A stretch of DNA of 38,012 nucleotides, from positions 1-38,012 of the forward strand of contig JAGWTQ010000010.1 in the NCBI GenBank assembly GCA_028868905.1. Direction: 5' to 3'. Made by a program: the position numbers and the translations under genes. This stretch comes from Betaproteobacteria bacterium (GTDB lineage: Bacteria > Pseudomonadota > Gammaproteobacteria > Burkholderiales > Ferrovaceae). Of this stretch, positions 26,839 to 36,539 are shown one piece after another; position 1 is the stretch's first letter; each line of letters starts with the position of its first letter. The notes under the pieces are model-generated. The model made no database searches and had not been told where the DNA came from. It saw only the letters and a program-made list of their open reading frames with translations.

Positions 26839-28179
26839 TCAGGGACGGGCGTATTCAAGCCGCCCGATGGACAATTCGAAATTGATCAGTGCCATCTGGT
26901 GGGCAGCCAGTGCATCGATGCGCGTGCTGCGCGCATTGGCGAGAGTGGCCTGGGCGTCCACCAGTTCCAGGTTGTCGGCCACCCCTTCCTTGAAACGGTC
27001 CCGTGCCTGGTCCAGCAGACGGTCGGCCAGGGTCAGGCTGGTTTCGGCGGTCGTGATCTGGTCCAGGCTCGTTTCCAGAGCAATGTGGGCAAGGCGCACA
27101 TCCTCTTCAACCTGTTGCATCGTGTCGCGCAGTTCCAGCTCGGCCTGGCGCATCCGGCTTGCCGCCGCATCCTGGCGCGCATTGATGGCCCCGCCTTCCA
27201 GCAGCGGCATGGTGAGCTGCACGCCAAAACTGTACGTGCGGTAATCGTTGTGGGTGGGCGTGACTCCGCTCGGACCGATGTCTCCGGCCACGCTCAGGGC
27301 CGGATAGGATTCCGCCAGGGCCGCACGGTGCTCCGTATCCCGTTCCACCACCACCGCTTCCAGCGCCTGCAGCTCTGGTCGCTGGCGCAGTGCCGTTGCG
27401 ATGGCCGGCTCCATGGGCGGCACCGATGCCGTCTCCTCTGTGAGGGAATCCGTCAGCTGCAATGGCAGGTCCATGCCCACTCCCAATGCGCGATGCAGGC
27501 GCGTATCCGCTTCGCTCGCCGCCTGGCGTGACTGGCGCAGCAGCAGGGTATTGCGGGCATGAACGGTTTCGGCGCGCACCACGTCCACACCCGTGGCCAG
27601 CCCCGCAGCCTGCTGGTCGCGAGCCAGCATCAACAGGCTTTGGGACAGGTCGAAATTGGCCACAGCCGCATGCACGGCCTCCTGCGCCCGCAGCGATTCC
27701 ACGTAGGCCAGCGCCGCTGCGCCTGCCGCCTGCTGGGCGGCAGCATCCGCGCGCAGACGGGCTGCATCCACCGCATGGCGGGCCGCGTCGATGTCGCGCA
27801 GCCGTGCCAGGTCGAACACGCGCTGGGTAAATCGCACACGCGCGTCGAACGTGTCGAAGGGGCCGATGAGCGTGGGAAACCCCGGCAGGTTGAGCCCCAT
27901 GGCTTTGAGGTTTTCCGTCTGGCGGGTTTGGTAAGTCTTGAAATCCACCGAAGGCAGGTAACCGGCCAGCACTTCGCTGGAATGTGCCTGGCTTTCCACC
28001 GCCTGTTCGCGTGCCGTCAGCGCCGTCGTCTGGTGCTGCGCAGCCAGCGCCTTGGCGTCCGCCAGCGACAGGCGCAGCAGTCGCACCGGTGGCGTGGCGT
28101 CGGGGGCCGCCGCCTGCGCACAGCAACAGGAAAAGAGGCACCACGCGCCGAACGCGATGATGGCCGGAACTGTCCTCAT
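26839..28179 (-). CDS. TolC-like outer membrane efflux protein
   Basis: MRTVPAIIAFGAWCLFSCCCAQAAA signal; LRLSLADAKALAAQHQ; two coiled-coil OEP repeats; ELVDAQATLANARSTRIDALAAHQMALINFELSIGRL. Confidence 0.92.
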   Translation of the reverse strand: MRTVPAIIAFGAWCLFSCCCAQAAAPDATPPVRLLRLSLADAKALAAQHQTTALTAREQAVESQAHSSEVLAGYLPSVDFKTYQTRQTENLKAMGLNLPGFPTLIGPFDTFDARVRFTQRVFDLARLRDIDAARHAVDAARLRADAAAQQAAGAAALAYVESLRAQEAVHAAVANFDLSQSLLMLARDQQAAGLATGVDVVRAETVHARNTLLLRQSRQAASEADTRLHRALGVGMDLPLQLTDSLTEETASVPPMEPAIATALRQRPELQALEAVVVERDTEHRAALAESYPALSVAGDIGPSGVTPTHNDYRTYSFGVQLTMPLLEGGAINARQDAAASRMRQAELELRDTMQQVEEDVRLAHIALETSLDQITTAETSLTLADRLLDQARDRFKEGVADNLELVDAQATLANARSTRIDALAAHQMALINFELSIGRLEYARP

Positions 28180-28973
28180 GAACTGTAGCAATGCTCAGGG
28201 CCCGGAAAGCGTCCGGCCTTGACCTCTGCGACGTAGAGCTTGACCGCTTCCAGGATGGAACCGGTTTCCTTGATGAAGGGTCGGACGAAACGCGGGGGAA
28301 TATAGGCACCCAGACCCAGCATGTCGTAAATCACCAGAACCTGTCCGCTGCAGCGGGGGCTGGCACCGATGCCGATGGTGGGAATCGTGACCGCGTCGCA
28401 CAGCCGGTCGGCCAGCGAACGGGGCACCGCTTCCATCAGCAGCATGCTGGCGCCGGCCGCTTCCAGGGCCCGCGCCGCTGCAATGATGCGCTCCGCAGCG
28501 GCTTCATCGCGCCCCTGCACCTTGAACCCGCCCACCTGGTGCACCGACTGCGGCGTCAGCCCCACATGGGCGCACACCGGAATGCCGCGGCTCACCAGGA
28601 ATTCCACGGTGGGCACCATTTCGCTGCCGCCTTCGATCTTGACCATCTGGGCCCCGGCGCGCATCAGTTCGGCCGCGTTGCGAAAAGTTTCCTGCGGCGT
28701 GATCTGCGAGCTGCCAAAAGGCATGTCCGCCAGGATGAACACGTTCTGCGAACCGCGCACCACGCAGCGCGTGTGATAAGCCACGTCCTCGACGCTCACC
28801 GGCAGCGGGGAGTCATGGCCCTGAACCACCATGCCGAGCGAATCGCCCACCAGCACCACGTCAACGCCGGCATTTTCCAGCACGCGCGCGAAACTGGAGT
28901 CATAGCAGGTCAGCATGGCAATTTTTTCGCCGCGGGCATGCAGGGCATGAAGATCAATGACGGACTTGCGCAT
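28176..28973 (-). CDS. panB: 3-methyl-2-oxobutanoate hydroxymethyltransferase
   Basis: KIAMLTCYDSSFARVLENAGVDVVLVGDSLGMVVQGHDSPLPVSVEDVAYHTRCVVRG...VCAHVGLTPQSVHQVGGFKVQGR. Confidence 0.97.
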   Translation of the reverse strand: MRKSVIDLHALHARGEKIAMLTCYDSSFARVLENAGVDVVLVGDSLGMVVQGHDSPLPVSVEDVAYHTRCVVRGSQNVFILADMPFGSSQITPQETFRNAAELMRAGAQMVKIEGGSEMVPTVEFLVSRGIPVCAHVGLTPQSVHQVGGFKVQGRDEAAAERIIAAARALEAAGASMLLMEAVPRSLADRLCDAVTIPTIGIGASPRCSGQVLVIYDMLGLGAYIPPRFVRPFIKETGSILEAVKLYVAEVKAGRFPGPEHCYSS

Positions 28974-28979
28974 GAGACA

Positions 28980-31115
28980 TCAGGCTCCGGAAAAATGCTG
29001 TTCCGACAGGGGCAGGCGATAAACGCGCTGACCCGTGAGCGCGAACAGGGCGTTGCACAGGGCCGGCGCGATGGGCGGTGTGCCGGGTTCTCCCACGCCG
29101 CCGGGCGGTTCGCCGGACGGCACCAGATGAACTTCCACGGCAGGCATGTCGGCCAGGCGCACCAGCGGATAGTCGTTGAAATTGGACTGCTGGGGCTGCC
29201 CGTCCCGGAAGGACACCTGACCGAACAGGGCTGCACTCAGTCCGTAGCACATGGCCCCTTCCATCTGGGCCGTCACGGTGTCGGGATTGATCACGGTGCC
29301 CACGTCGGCCGCAATCACCACGCGGTGCACCCGGGGCTGCCCGGCGACAAGGGAAACTTCAGCCACTTGCGCCACGATGCTGCCAAAGGACTCCACCAGG
29401 GCAATTCCCCGGGCCCGCCCGGGCGGCAGCGCTTCACCCCAGTGCGCCTGGCTGGCTGCCAGATCGAGCACAGCCCGGTGGCGTGGCGACTGCTCCAGCA
29501 GCTTGCGCCTGAACTGGTAAGGATCTTCGCCAGCCGCATGGGCCAGTTCGTCCATGAAGGATTCTGCAAAAAACGAATTCTGGGTGTGCCCCACGGAGCG
29601 CCAGAACCAGACCCGAATACCCGGCTGGTAAGGAATCCAGCCCACCTGAAAATTGGGCAGCGCATAGGGAATATCGGCCAGCCCTTCCACTGCGGTGCTG
29701 TCGATCGCCCCTTTCATGAGGGCCCCTTCGAAGCCGGTGCCCTGGGCGATGGAATCCGTCACCGTGGACCCATGCCAGCGCAGCAGGCGCCCCTGGGCAT
29801 CCAGGTCGGCATGCAGGGCGCAGACGGCCATGGGGCGATAGTAGGTCGCATGCATGTCGTCTTCGCGCGTGTAAACCACCTTGACGGGCGATTGCACGGC
29901 CTTGGAAAGCAGCACCGCTTCCATCACGAAATCGGGAGCGAACCGTCGCCCGAAACCGCCTCCCAGGTATTGGGTATGGATCTTGATTTTTTCCGGCGGC
30001 AAACCAGTGAGCTTGGACGTCAGTTGCTGGTTGGGCCCTTGGGCCTGGGTGCCCACCCACAATTCGGCCTCGTCGCTGCGCACCCAGGCCGTGCAGTTGA
30101 GCGGCTCCATGGGGGCATGGGCCAGGTAGGGCACTTCGTACACCGACGACAGGGTGCGCGCAACACCGGCCGGCGCCGTGCTGCCGCGCGCCACGGCAGG
30201 CAGGGCGCCGTTGCCGGCAGTGGCCTTGGCCGTCATGTCGCGCCGCAGGGACTCCGTGTCCAGATGGCGATGGAGACTGTCATCCCAATCGATCTTGAGC
30301 ATTTCGCGCGCCTTCATGGCGTGCCATGTGGAGTCGGCAAGAACCGCCACGCCCATGCTGGTGGCGGTTTCAACGGGCAGCACAAAACGCACGCCCGGCA
30401 TGGCCAGGGCGGCACTGGCGTCATAGCGCAGCCGCTTGGCACCCACCACGGGCGCGCGTGCCACCACGGCGGTCAGCAGGCCCGGCAGGCGCACGTCGAG
30501 GCCGAAGCGGGCACTGCCCGTGGCCTTGGCTGCGGCATCGACCCGGGGGATGGGTTTGCCCACCAGTGTGAAGGTCTTGGGATCCTTGAGCGTCACGTTC
30601 TGAGGCACGGGCAGGTGCGCCGCAGCGGCAGCCAGGTCACCGTAGGTTGCACGATGCAGACCCGAACTCGCGATGCCCTGATGCGTGTGAACCTTGTCCA
30701 GGGGGACTTGCCAGCGGGCCGCCGCCGCCTGGCGCAACAGCTCCCTCATGGCGGCGCCGGCACGGCGCAGCGGCATCCACATGGCACGCACCGAGGTGGA
30801 GCCTCCGGTGGCCTGGGTATGAAACCAGGGATGGGCATATTCCGGAGCGGCCGGGGCAAATTCCACGCGGATGGAGGCCCAGTCCGCATCGAGCTCTTCC
30901 GCCAGGATCATGGGCAGCGACGTCATCACGCCTTGCCCCATTTCAGACTTGTCCACCAGGATAGTCAGTCTGCCGGAAGGTTCCAGCCGGACCCAGGGAT
31001 TGGGGGAAAAAAACCGCGTGTCCTGGGCACTTTCGGCTGCCGGCATGAGGCCGATCGCAAAACCGCCGCCAGCCAGGCCCACCAGCTTCAGGAATTCGCG
31101 GCGATCCATGGCCAT
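28980..31115 (-). CDS. xanthine dehydrogenase-family molybdopterin-binding subunit (isoquinoline 1-oxidoreductase beta-like), Tat-exported
   Basis: Twin-arginine DRREFLKLVGLAGGGFAIG; WVRLEPSGRLTILVDKSEMGQGVMTSLPMILAEELDADW; FGRRFAPDFVMEAVLLSKAVQSPVKVVYTREDDM; GVGEPGTPPIAPALCNALFALTG. Confidence 0.92.
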   Translation of the reverse strand: MAMDRREFLKLVGLAGGGFAIGLMPAAESAQDTRFFSPNPWVRLEPSGRLTILVDKSEMGQGVMTSLPMILAEELDADWASIRVEFAPAAPEYAHPWFHTQATGGSTSVRAMWMPLRRAGAAMRELLRQAAAARWQVPLDKVHTHQGIASSGLHRATYGDLAAAAAHLPVPQNVTLKDPKTFTLVGKPIPRVDAAAKATGSARFGLDVRLPGLLTAVVARAPVVGAKRLRYDASAALAMPGVRFVLPVETATSMGVAVLADSTWHAMKAREMLKIDWDDSLHRHLDTESLRRDMTAKATAGNGALPAVARGSTAPAGVARTLSSVYEVPYLAHAPMEPLNCTAWVRSDEAELWVGTQAQGPNQQLTSKLTGLPPEKIKIHTQYLGGGFGRRFAPDFVMEAVLLSKAVQSPVKVVYTREDDMHATYYRPMAVCALHADLDAQGRLLRWHGSTVTDSIAQGTGFEGALMKGAIDSTAVEGLADIPYALPNFQVGWIPYQPGIRVWFWRSVGHTQNSFFAESFMDELAHAAGEDPYQFRRKLLEQSPRHRAVLDLAASQAHWGEALPPGRARGIALVESFGSIVAQVAEVSLVAGQPRVHRVVIAADVGTVINPDTVTAQMEGAMCYGLSAALFGQVSFRDGQPQQSNFNDYPLVRLADMPAVEVHLVPSGEPPGGVGEPGTPPIAPALCNALFALTGQRVYRLPLSEQHFSGA

Positions 31116-31125
31116 AGGGGTCTCC

Positions 31126-32031
31126 TCAGTGTTTTCCGTCGCTCTGCCGGAAACGCCGGATCAGGCTTGACGTGTCCCAGCGACCGCCACCCATGCCCTG
31201 CACTTCCGCATAAAACTGGTCCACCAGCGCCGTCAGCGGCAGCAAGGCGCCGTTGTTTTTGGCCTCGGACAGCACCAGCCCGAGATCCTTGCGCATCCAG
31301 TCCACCGCAAAACCGAAATCGAAATGGTCTTCAACCATGGTTCGGCCCCGATTTTCCATCTGCCAGGATTGCGCCGCTCCTTTTGAAATCACGTCCAGTA
31401 CCAGCGGGGCGTCCAGCCCGGCGTGCTGCGCAAAATTGAGCGCTTCGGAAAGCCCCTGCAACGTGCCGGCAATGCAGATCTGGTTGACCATTTTCGTCAG
31501 TTGCCCTGCGCCGCTCGACCCCATCAGCGTCACGGCCTTGCCGTAAGCCTGCATGAAAGGCGAAACCCGGGCGAAAACGTCAGGGTCGCCGCCGCACATG
31601 ATGGTGAGCTGCCCTTTTTCGGCACCCACCTGCCCTCCGGAAACCGGAGCGTCGATGAAATGGGCGCCTTGGGCGCTGCAGGCCTGCGCAAACTCGCGTG
31701 CCACTTCCGCCGAAGCCGTGGTGTGGTCCACCAGGACCGCCCCCGGCTGGAGACCGGCCAGCGCCCCTTCGGGGCCATAGACCACGCTGCGCAGGTCATT
31801 GTCGTTGCCGACGCAGAGAAACACCACCTGGGCGCTCCGGGCAGCCTCCTTCGGCGTGCCTGCCCACTGGCCTCCCGCATGTTCGCTTGCCCAGCGCCGG
31901 GCTTTTTCTGCCGTGCGGTTGTAAACCGTGACCGCATGGCCGCGGGCATGCAAGTGCCCGGCCATGGGAAATCCCATCACGCCCAATCCCAGAAAGGCAA
32001 CGGCCGTTTTTGAGGGGGAATTTTCGCTCAT
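31126..32031 (-). CDS. NAD(P)-dependent beta-hydroxyacid dehydrogenase (3-hydroxyisobutyrate dehydrogenase family)
   Basis: VAFLGLGVMGFPMAGHLHARGHAVTVYNRT; FIDAPVSGGQVGAEKGQLTIMCGG; GAGQLTKMVNQICIAGTLQGLSEALNFA. Confidence 0.92.
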   Translation of the reverse strand: MSENSPSKTAVAFLGLGVMGFPMAGHLHARGHAVTVYNRTAEKARRWASEHAGGQWAGTPKEAARSAQVVFLCVGNDNDLRSVVYGPEGALAGLQPGAVLVDHTTASAEVAREFAQACSAQGAHFIDAPVSGGQVGAEKGQLTIMCGGDPDVFARVSPFMQAYGKAVTLMGSSGAGQLTKMVNQICIAGTLQGLSEALNFAQHAGLDAPLVLDVISKGAAQSWQMENRGRTMVEDHFDFGFAVDWMRKDLGLVLSEAKNNGALLPLTALVDQFYAEVQGMGGGRWDTSSLIRRFRQSDGKH

Positions 32032-32066
32032 GAAACAGAACTCCTGTTATTCGGGTTTGCTTTTCT

Positions 32067-32630
32067 TCAGGGTTTGAGCGTCATTTTATAATTGACCCGG
32101 ACCTCCAGGGCAACGGAATCCGGATCCGCCCACACGCCTTCCCCCACGTTGAAATCGGTGCGGCGCAATACCGTGCTGCCTTCCGCCACCGTGGATCCGC
32201 CCACGCTGTGCACCTGCAGGGGCAGCGTCAGCTCGCGCGTGACGCCCTTGACCGTGAGGCGCCCCTTCACTTCGTAGCGATCTCCGCCAAGCGCACGGAT
32301 TCCCGTGGACTCGAACACCGCCTTGGGGTGGGTCGCCACATGAAACCAGCTTTTGCCCTTGATTTCGGATTCGGATTCGTCCGAAGCGAGGTCGATGCTC
32401 GCAAGATCCACGTCGATGCGCGCATGGCTGTGGGCCAGGTCGGCAGGCTTGAATACGATGTCCCCGTCAAAATACCGGAAGCGCCCTTCCACCGGCGCGC
32501 CCATCTGCTTGCCCACGAAGGAAAGCGAGCTTTTTTCAGGAACGAGGCCTGAGCCCCAGGCGGCGCCGCCTGCCAGCAGCAGCACCGCGACGACGATGCG
32601 GTCAAGGCGGGTCACGGTCGCTCTCCTCAC
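32067..32630 (-). CDS. YceI-family periplasmic protein
   Basis: SSLSFVGKQMGAPVEGRFRYFDGDIVFKPADLAHSHARIDVDLASIDLASDESESEIKGKSWFHVATHPKAVFES. Confidence 0.92.
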   Translation of the reverse strand: MRRATVTRLDRIVVAVLLLAGGAAWGSGLVPEKSSLSFVGKQMGAPVEGRFRYFDGDIVFKPADLAHSHARIDVDLASIDLASDESESEIKGKSWFHVATHPKAVFESTGIRALGGDRYEVKGRLTVKGVTRELTLPLQVHSVGGSTVAEGSTVLRRTDFNVGEGVWADPDSVALEVRVNYKMTLKP

Positions 32631-33157
32631 CAGCGCATGCGGGCAAGCAGGTTGTCCTTGTCCACCAACTGGTGCTTGAGTGCGGCTGCCACGTGCAATC
32701 CCACCAGCCCCACCAGCGCCCAGGCGCCGTTTTCATGCAGTTCCCCGAACAGATGGGAAAGGGCTTTGTCCTTGCCCACCAGATCGGGAAGCGTAATCAG
32801 GTTGAAATACACCACGCTGACTCCGGCCGCCGAGCTGTGCAGCCAGCCCAGTATCGGAACGATCACCATGAGCAGATAGATGGCCAGGTGGGTGAGATGT
32901 GCCAGCTTTTTCATCAAGTCGCTCATGCCGGCAGGCATTTCAGGAGGACGATGCGACAGCCTCCAGAGGATGCGAAACAGCACCAGCAGGAAAATGGTGA
33001 CACCAGTCCACTTGTGCCAGGTCAGGACTTTGAGCTTCCAGGGCGAAAGTTCGAGATCGGCCACGTACAGGCCCACAAGGAAGGCCACGGCAATCATCAG
33101 GGCAATCAGCCAGTGCAGTGTGATGGCAGTCGAACTGTATTTTTGTGTTTGCGTCAT
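32627..33157 (-). CDS. cytochrome b561
   Basis: YSSTAITLHWLIALMIAVAFLVGLYVADLELSPWKLKVLTWHKWTGVTIFLLVLFRILWRLSHRPP; 4-TM layout with His residues; ATGA overlap with yceI. Confidence 0.93.
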   Translation of the reverse strand: MTQTQKYSSTAITLHWLIALMIAVAFLVGLYVADLELSPWKLKVLTWHKWTGVTIFLLVLFRILWRLSHRPPEMPAGMSDLMKKLAHLTHLAIYLLMVIVPILGWLHSSAAGVSVVYFNLITLPDLVGKDKALSHLFGELHENGAWALVGLVGLHVAAALKHQLVDKDNLLARMRW

Positions 33158-33921
33158 GAGGCCACTCCAAACAGTTGAAAAAAGTTATGGGAGGTCTGCT
33201 CGCCAACCTGCGCCACATCCACGTCGCGCAACCGGGCGATTTCCTCGGCCACGTGCCGGACGAAGGCGGGCTGGTTGGTCTGCCCGCGGTGCGGCGTTGG
33301 GGCCAGATAGGGAGAATCGGTTTCGATCAGCATCCGCTCCAGGGGAATCTGCCTTGCCACCGATTTTAACGCCGAAGCATTTTTGAAGGTCACGATTCCG
33401 GAAAAAGAGATGAAAAAGCCCATTTCCATGGCGGCCCGGGCCACGGCTTCAGTTTCCGTGAAACAGTGCATGACCCCGCCCACCGCATCAGCCCCCTCCT
33501 CCGCCATGATGCGCAGCGTATCGTCGGCAGCAGCCCGTGTGTGGATGATGAGCGGCTTGCCGGCAAGCCGGGCGGCACGGATGTGGGTGCGAAAACGCTG
33601 CCGCTGCCATTCGAGGTCACCCGTGAGTCGGTAGTAGTCCAGCCCCGTTTCGCCAATGCCCACCACCTTGGGGTGGGCGGCACGCGCCACCAGCGCTTCC
33701 ACGGTCGGTTCAACCGTTTCCTCGTAGTCAGGATGCACGCCAACCGTGGCATACCAGCGCGGGTGGGATGAAGCCACCTCGATCACGTCGCCGGCCTTGG
33801 GCAGCTCCACGGAAATGCACAGGGCGTGCGTGACCTGGTTTTCATCCATGGCCGCCGCGATCTCGGGAAGACGGCTGCGGAATTCGGGAAAGTCCAGATG
33901 GCAGTGGGAGTCGACGAACAC
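33154..33921 (-). CDS. TatD-family metal-dependent hydrolase/deoxyribonuclease
   Basis: FVDSHCHLDFPEF, GVHPDYEE, GIGETGLDYYR, ETDSPYLAPTPHRGQTNQPAFVRHVAEEIA. GTG start at 33921 gives VFVDSHCHL with a GAGGG Shine-Dalgarno about 9 nt upstream; the listed ATG (33930) abuts it. Confidence 0.9.
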   Translation of the reverse strand: MFVDSHCHLDFPEFRSRLPEIAAAMDENQVTHALCISVELPKAGDVIEVASSHPRWYATVGVHPDYEETVEPTVEALVARAAHPKVVGIGETGLDYYRLTGDLEWQRQRFRTHIRAARLAGKPLIIHTRAAADDTLRIMAEEGADAVGGVMHCFTETEAVARAAMEMGFFISFSGIVTFKNASALKSVARQIPLERMLIETDSPYLAPTPHRGQTNQPAFVRHVAEEIARLRDVDVAQVGEQTSHNFFQLFGVAS

Positions 33922-33946
33922 GAACAGCATCCCTCAAAAGGGAACA

Positions 33947-34930
33947 TTATCGCATGGCGAACAGGGGCGCCAGCAAGCTTTCCGCCAGCAGGCGGGGGTT
34001 GAGGGGGTGATGTTCGAGCCGACGGGCTTCGCGCAGCGTGCGTTCCCATGCCAGCAAATCGTAGAGGTCGGCGCGCGCCGCCACCCGTGCTGTAACGTCC
34101 TGGAAATCCACGTGATGGTACGCTTGCCCGGCAAGCTTCTGGGCCACCAGATCATGCGCCCAGCGCTGCAGCCAGCCCAGCCACTCCGGCACGGGCAGGC
34201 GCGCGACAAATTCGGAAACCTGCACGAGGGACTGCGAAGGGTCGGCCAGCCGGCGCAAGAATTCCGGGCGCTGGCCGTTGTCCTGGCGCGCCAGTCGCTG
34301 CGCTTCCAGGGGAGCGCCGCCCGCCAGGGCAAGAAACAACTCCGGCTGCTGGACGCCGGACCGGGCAAGCCACTCCCGGGCTTCAGACGCCTGCGGCGGA
34401 TGAAACGGCACCTGGCGACAACGGCTGCGAATGGTGGCCGGCAAACGGGCCGGCACATGGCTCACCAGCAGGAACAGGGAGCCAGGACGCGGCTCCTCCA
34501 GGGTTTTCAGCAGGGCATTGGCCGCGTGCACGTTGAGTGCTTCCGCCGGCTCGATGAGGATGACGCGCAGGCCGTCACGGTGGGTGCTGGTGGTCGTGAA
34601 GCCGGCCAGGTCACGCACCAGATCCACGCCGATCTGCGCCGATCCTTTGCGCGGCGCTGACTCCCCTCCTTCCGCTTCCGCAGCATCGGTCTCGGGCTGC
34701 AAATGACGGAAATCAGGGTGATTTCCTGCCGCAAACCAGCCGCAGGCCGGACAGGCATTGCAGGGCCCACTGTCCGGGAGGGGTGATTCGCACAACAGGG
34801 CCTGTGCCAGGTGACGGGCGAATTCCGTTTTCCCCAGCCCCTGCGGCCCGTGCAGCAAAAGGGCTTGCGGCAGGTGGCGGCGTTCGCCGGCAAGCTGGCG
34901 GAAAATCTGGGCTTGCCAGGGGTGGATCAT
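33947..34930 (-). CDS. holB: DNA polymerase III subunit delta'
   Basis: [13 protein letters not shown]...[83 protein letters not shown]. Confidence 0.94.
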   Translation of the reverse strand: MIHPWQAQIFRQLAGERRHLPQALLLHGPQGLGKTEFARHLAQALLCESPLPDSGPCNACPACGWFAAGNHPDFRHLQPETDAAEAEGGESAPRKGSAQIGVDLVRDLAGFTTTSTHRDGLRVILIEPAEALNVHAANALLKTLEEPRPGSLFLLVSHVPARLPATIRSRCRQVPFHPPQASEAREWLARSGVQQPELFLALAGGAPLEAQRLARQDNGQRPEFLRRLADPSQSLVQVSEFVARLPVPEWLGWLQRWAHDLVAQKLAGQAYHHVDFQDVTARVAARADLYDLLAWERTLREARRLEHHPLNPRLLAESLLAPLFAMR

Positions 34931-35547
34931 GGGGCCAGCCGCTCCAGGGCCTGGCACACCTGCCCGAAAATCGCTTCAGGTGTCTGGCTGGAGTCGAGAA
35001 TGCAGAAACGTTCCGGCTCTTGCGACGCGCGTTCGAGATACGCGGCCCGCACCTTGCGGAAAAAAACATCCTGCTCGCGCTCGAACCGGTCCGGATGAGG
35101 CGTTCCTTTCACCACCCGGCGGTGCGCTTCCTCGGGATCCAGATCGAACAGCAGGGTGAGGTGCGGCCGGATGCCCGCTTCCACCCACGACTCCAGATGG
35201 CGCAGGTGTTCGGTGCGCACGCCCCGTCCGCCACCCTGGTAGGCGAAGCTGGCATCGGTGTAACGGTCGCTCACCACCCAGGCGCCCCGAGCCAGGGCCG
35301 GGGCAATCACTTGCACCACGTGTTCGCGGCGGGCGGCAAACATGACCAGCGCTTCGGTGTCCGGATTCATGGACTGGTGCAGCAGAAGCTGCCGCAGCGA
35401 TTCGCCCAGCGGCGTACCGCCGGGTTCGCGCGTCACCACCACCTCGCGCGCGCGCGCACGGAGCCATTCGGCAATGGGATTGAGGTGTGTGCTTTTTCCG
35501 GCCCCGTCGATGCCTTCCAGCGAAATGAATTTGCCCGGTGTCGTCAT
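34927..35547 (-). CDS. tmk: thymidylate kinase
   Basis: [65 protein letters not shown]. Confidence 0.96.
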   Translation of the reverse strand: MTTPGKFISLEGIDGAGKSTHLNPIAEWLRARAREVVVTREPGGTPLGESLRQLLLHQSMNPDTEALVMFAARREHVVQVIAPALARGAWVVSDRYTDASFAYQGGGRGVRTEHLRHLESWVEAGIRPHLTLLFDLDPEEAHRRVVKGTPHPDRFEREQDVFFRKVRAAYLERASQEPERFCILDSSQTPEAIFGQVCQALERLAP

Positions 35548-36530
35548 GGTGTATGGTGCTTGATCTGGTACTTGAAAACAGCCTGGTTGTGCTCGTTCAG
35601 GTTCTCCGAAAAAGCGTGGCTGCCATCGCCTCGCGCCACGAAATACAGGGCGCTCGAATCCGCGGGATGCACAGCCGCCTCAAGGGAAGCCAGCCCCGGC
35701 ATGGCAATCGGCGACGGCGGCAAGCCTTCACGGGTATAGGTATTGTACGGCGTGTCTCTGAGCAAATCCCGTTTGTGGATATTGCCCTCATAACGGTCAC
35801 CCATGCCGTAGATCACGGTGGGGTCGGTTTGCAGTTTCATGCCCAGGCGCAGGCGGTTGACGAAGACGGCTGCCACCAGGGGCCGTTCGTCGGGCTTGGC
35901 CGTTTCCTTTTCGATGATGGACGCCATGGTGAGTGCCTGGTAGGCGTCATCATAAGGCAGTCCGGGAGCCCGCCGCTGCCAGACGCCGTCGAGCTTGCGC
36001 CGCATGGAAGCAAAAGCCCGCTTCATGAGCGCAAGGTCGCTGTCGCCCTTGTTGAAAAAATAGGTGTCTGGAAAAAACAGGCCTTCGGCTGACGTTGCCG
36101 GGCTTCCCAGCAGCTTGAGGACTTCACGGTCAGCAAGCCCCTTGGTCAGATGGTTCAGGGCTTCGTTGGCGTCCAGCGATGCCCGGAACTGCGCAAAGGT
36201 CATGCCTTCGATGAGTTTCGCCTCATTCTGCACCGAATCGCCGCGCGTGATCTTATTGAGCAGCGAGAGGGCGGACAGGGGTTCATCCCATTCGTAGCTG
36301 CCCGCCTTGATGTGGGTTTGCCGCCCCAGCAGGCGCCCCACCAGCGTGAAGGTCCAGGGCTCCCACAGCAACCGCCGCGCGGACAGGTCGTGGGCTACGG
36401 ATCGCAAGGTGCTGCCGGAACGCAGGTCGTAGGAAAAGACCTGCGCCGGCGGCGACAGCGGGTAGAAGGCAAACAGCGCAAACCAGAAGGCCAGTGCCGC
36501 GAGAATTCCAGTCAGGAGTTTGCGCAGCAC
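35544..36530 (-). CDS. mltG: endolytic murein transglycosylase
   Basis: [21 protein letters not shown]...[17 protein letters not shown]...[53 protein letters not shown]; single N-terminal TM segment. Confidence 0.95.
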   Translation of the reverse strand: MLRKLLTGILAALAFWFALFAFYPLSPPAQVFSYDLRSGSTLRSVAHDLSARRLLWEPWTFTLVGRLLGRQTHIKAGSYEWDEPLSALSLLNKITRGDSVQNEAKLIEGMTFAQFRASLDANEALNHLTKGLADREVLKLLGSPATSAEGLFFPDTYFFNKGDSDLALMKRAFASMRRKLDGVWQRRAPGLPYDDAYQALTMASIIEKETAKPDERPLVAAVFVNRLRLGMKLQTDPTVIYGMGDRYEGNIHKRDLLRDTPYNTYTREGLPPSPIAMPGLASLEAAVHPADSSALYFVARGDGSHAFSENLNEHNQAVFKYQIKHHTP

Positions 36531-36539
36531 GTGCCCGGG

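Noticed and set aside
28191-31439. 1082-codon plus-strand ORF opposite panB, the molybdopterin subunit and part of the dehydrogenase gene
   Set aside because: Strikingly long, but entirely antisense to three well-supported genes, with His/Gly/Arg-rich low-information translation typical of GC-rich shadow frames and no recognisable domain.
33930-33943. TCCCT-CAAA-AGGGA mini-palindrome between holB and tatD
   Set aside because: Only 5-bp arms, and one arm coincides with the tatD Shine-Dalgarno sequence; no need for another explanation.
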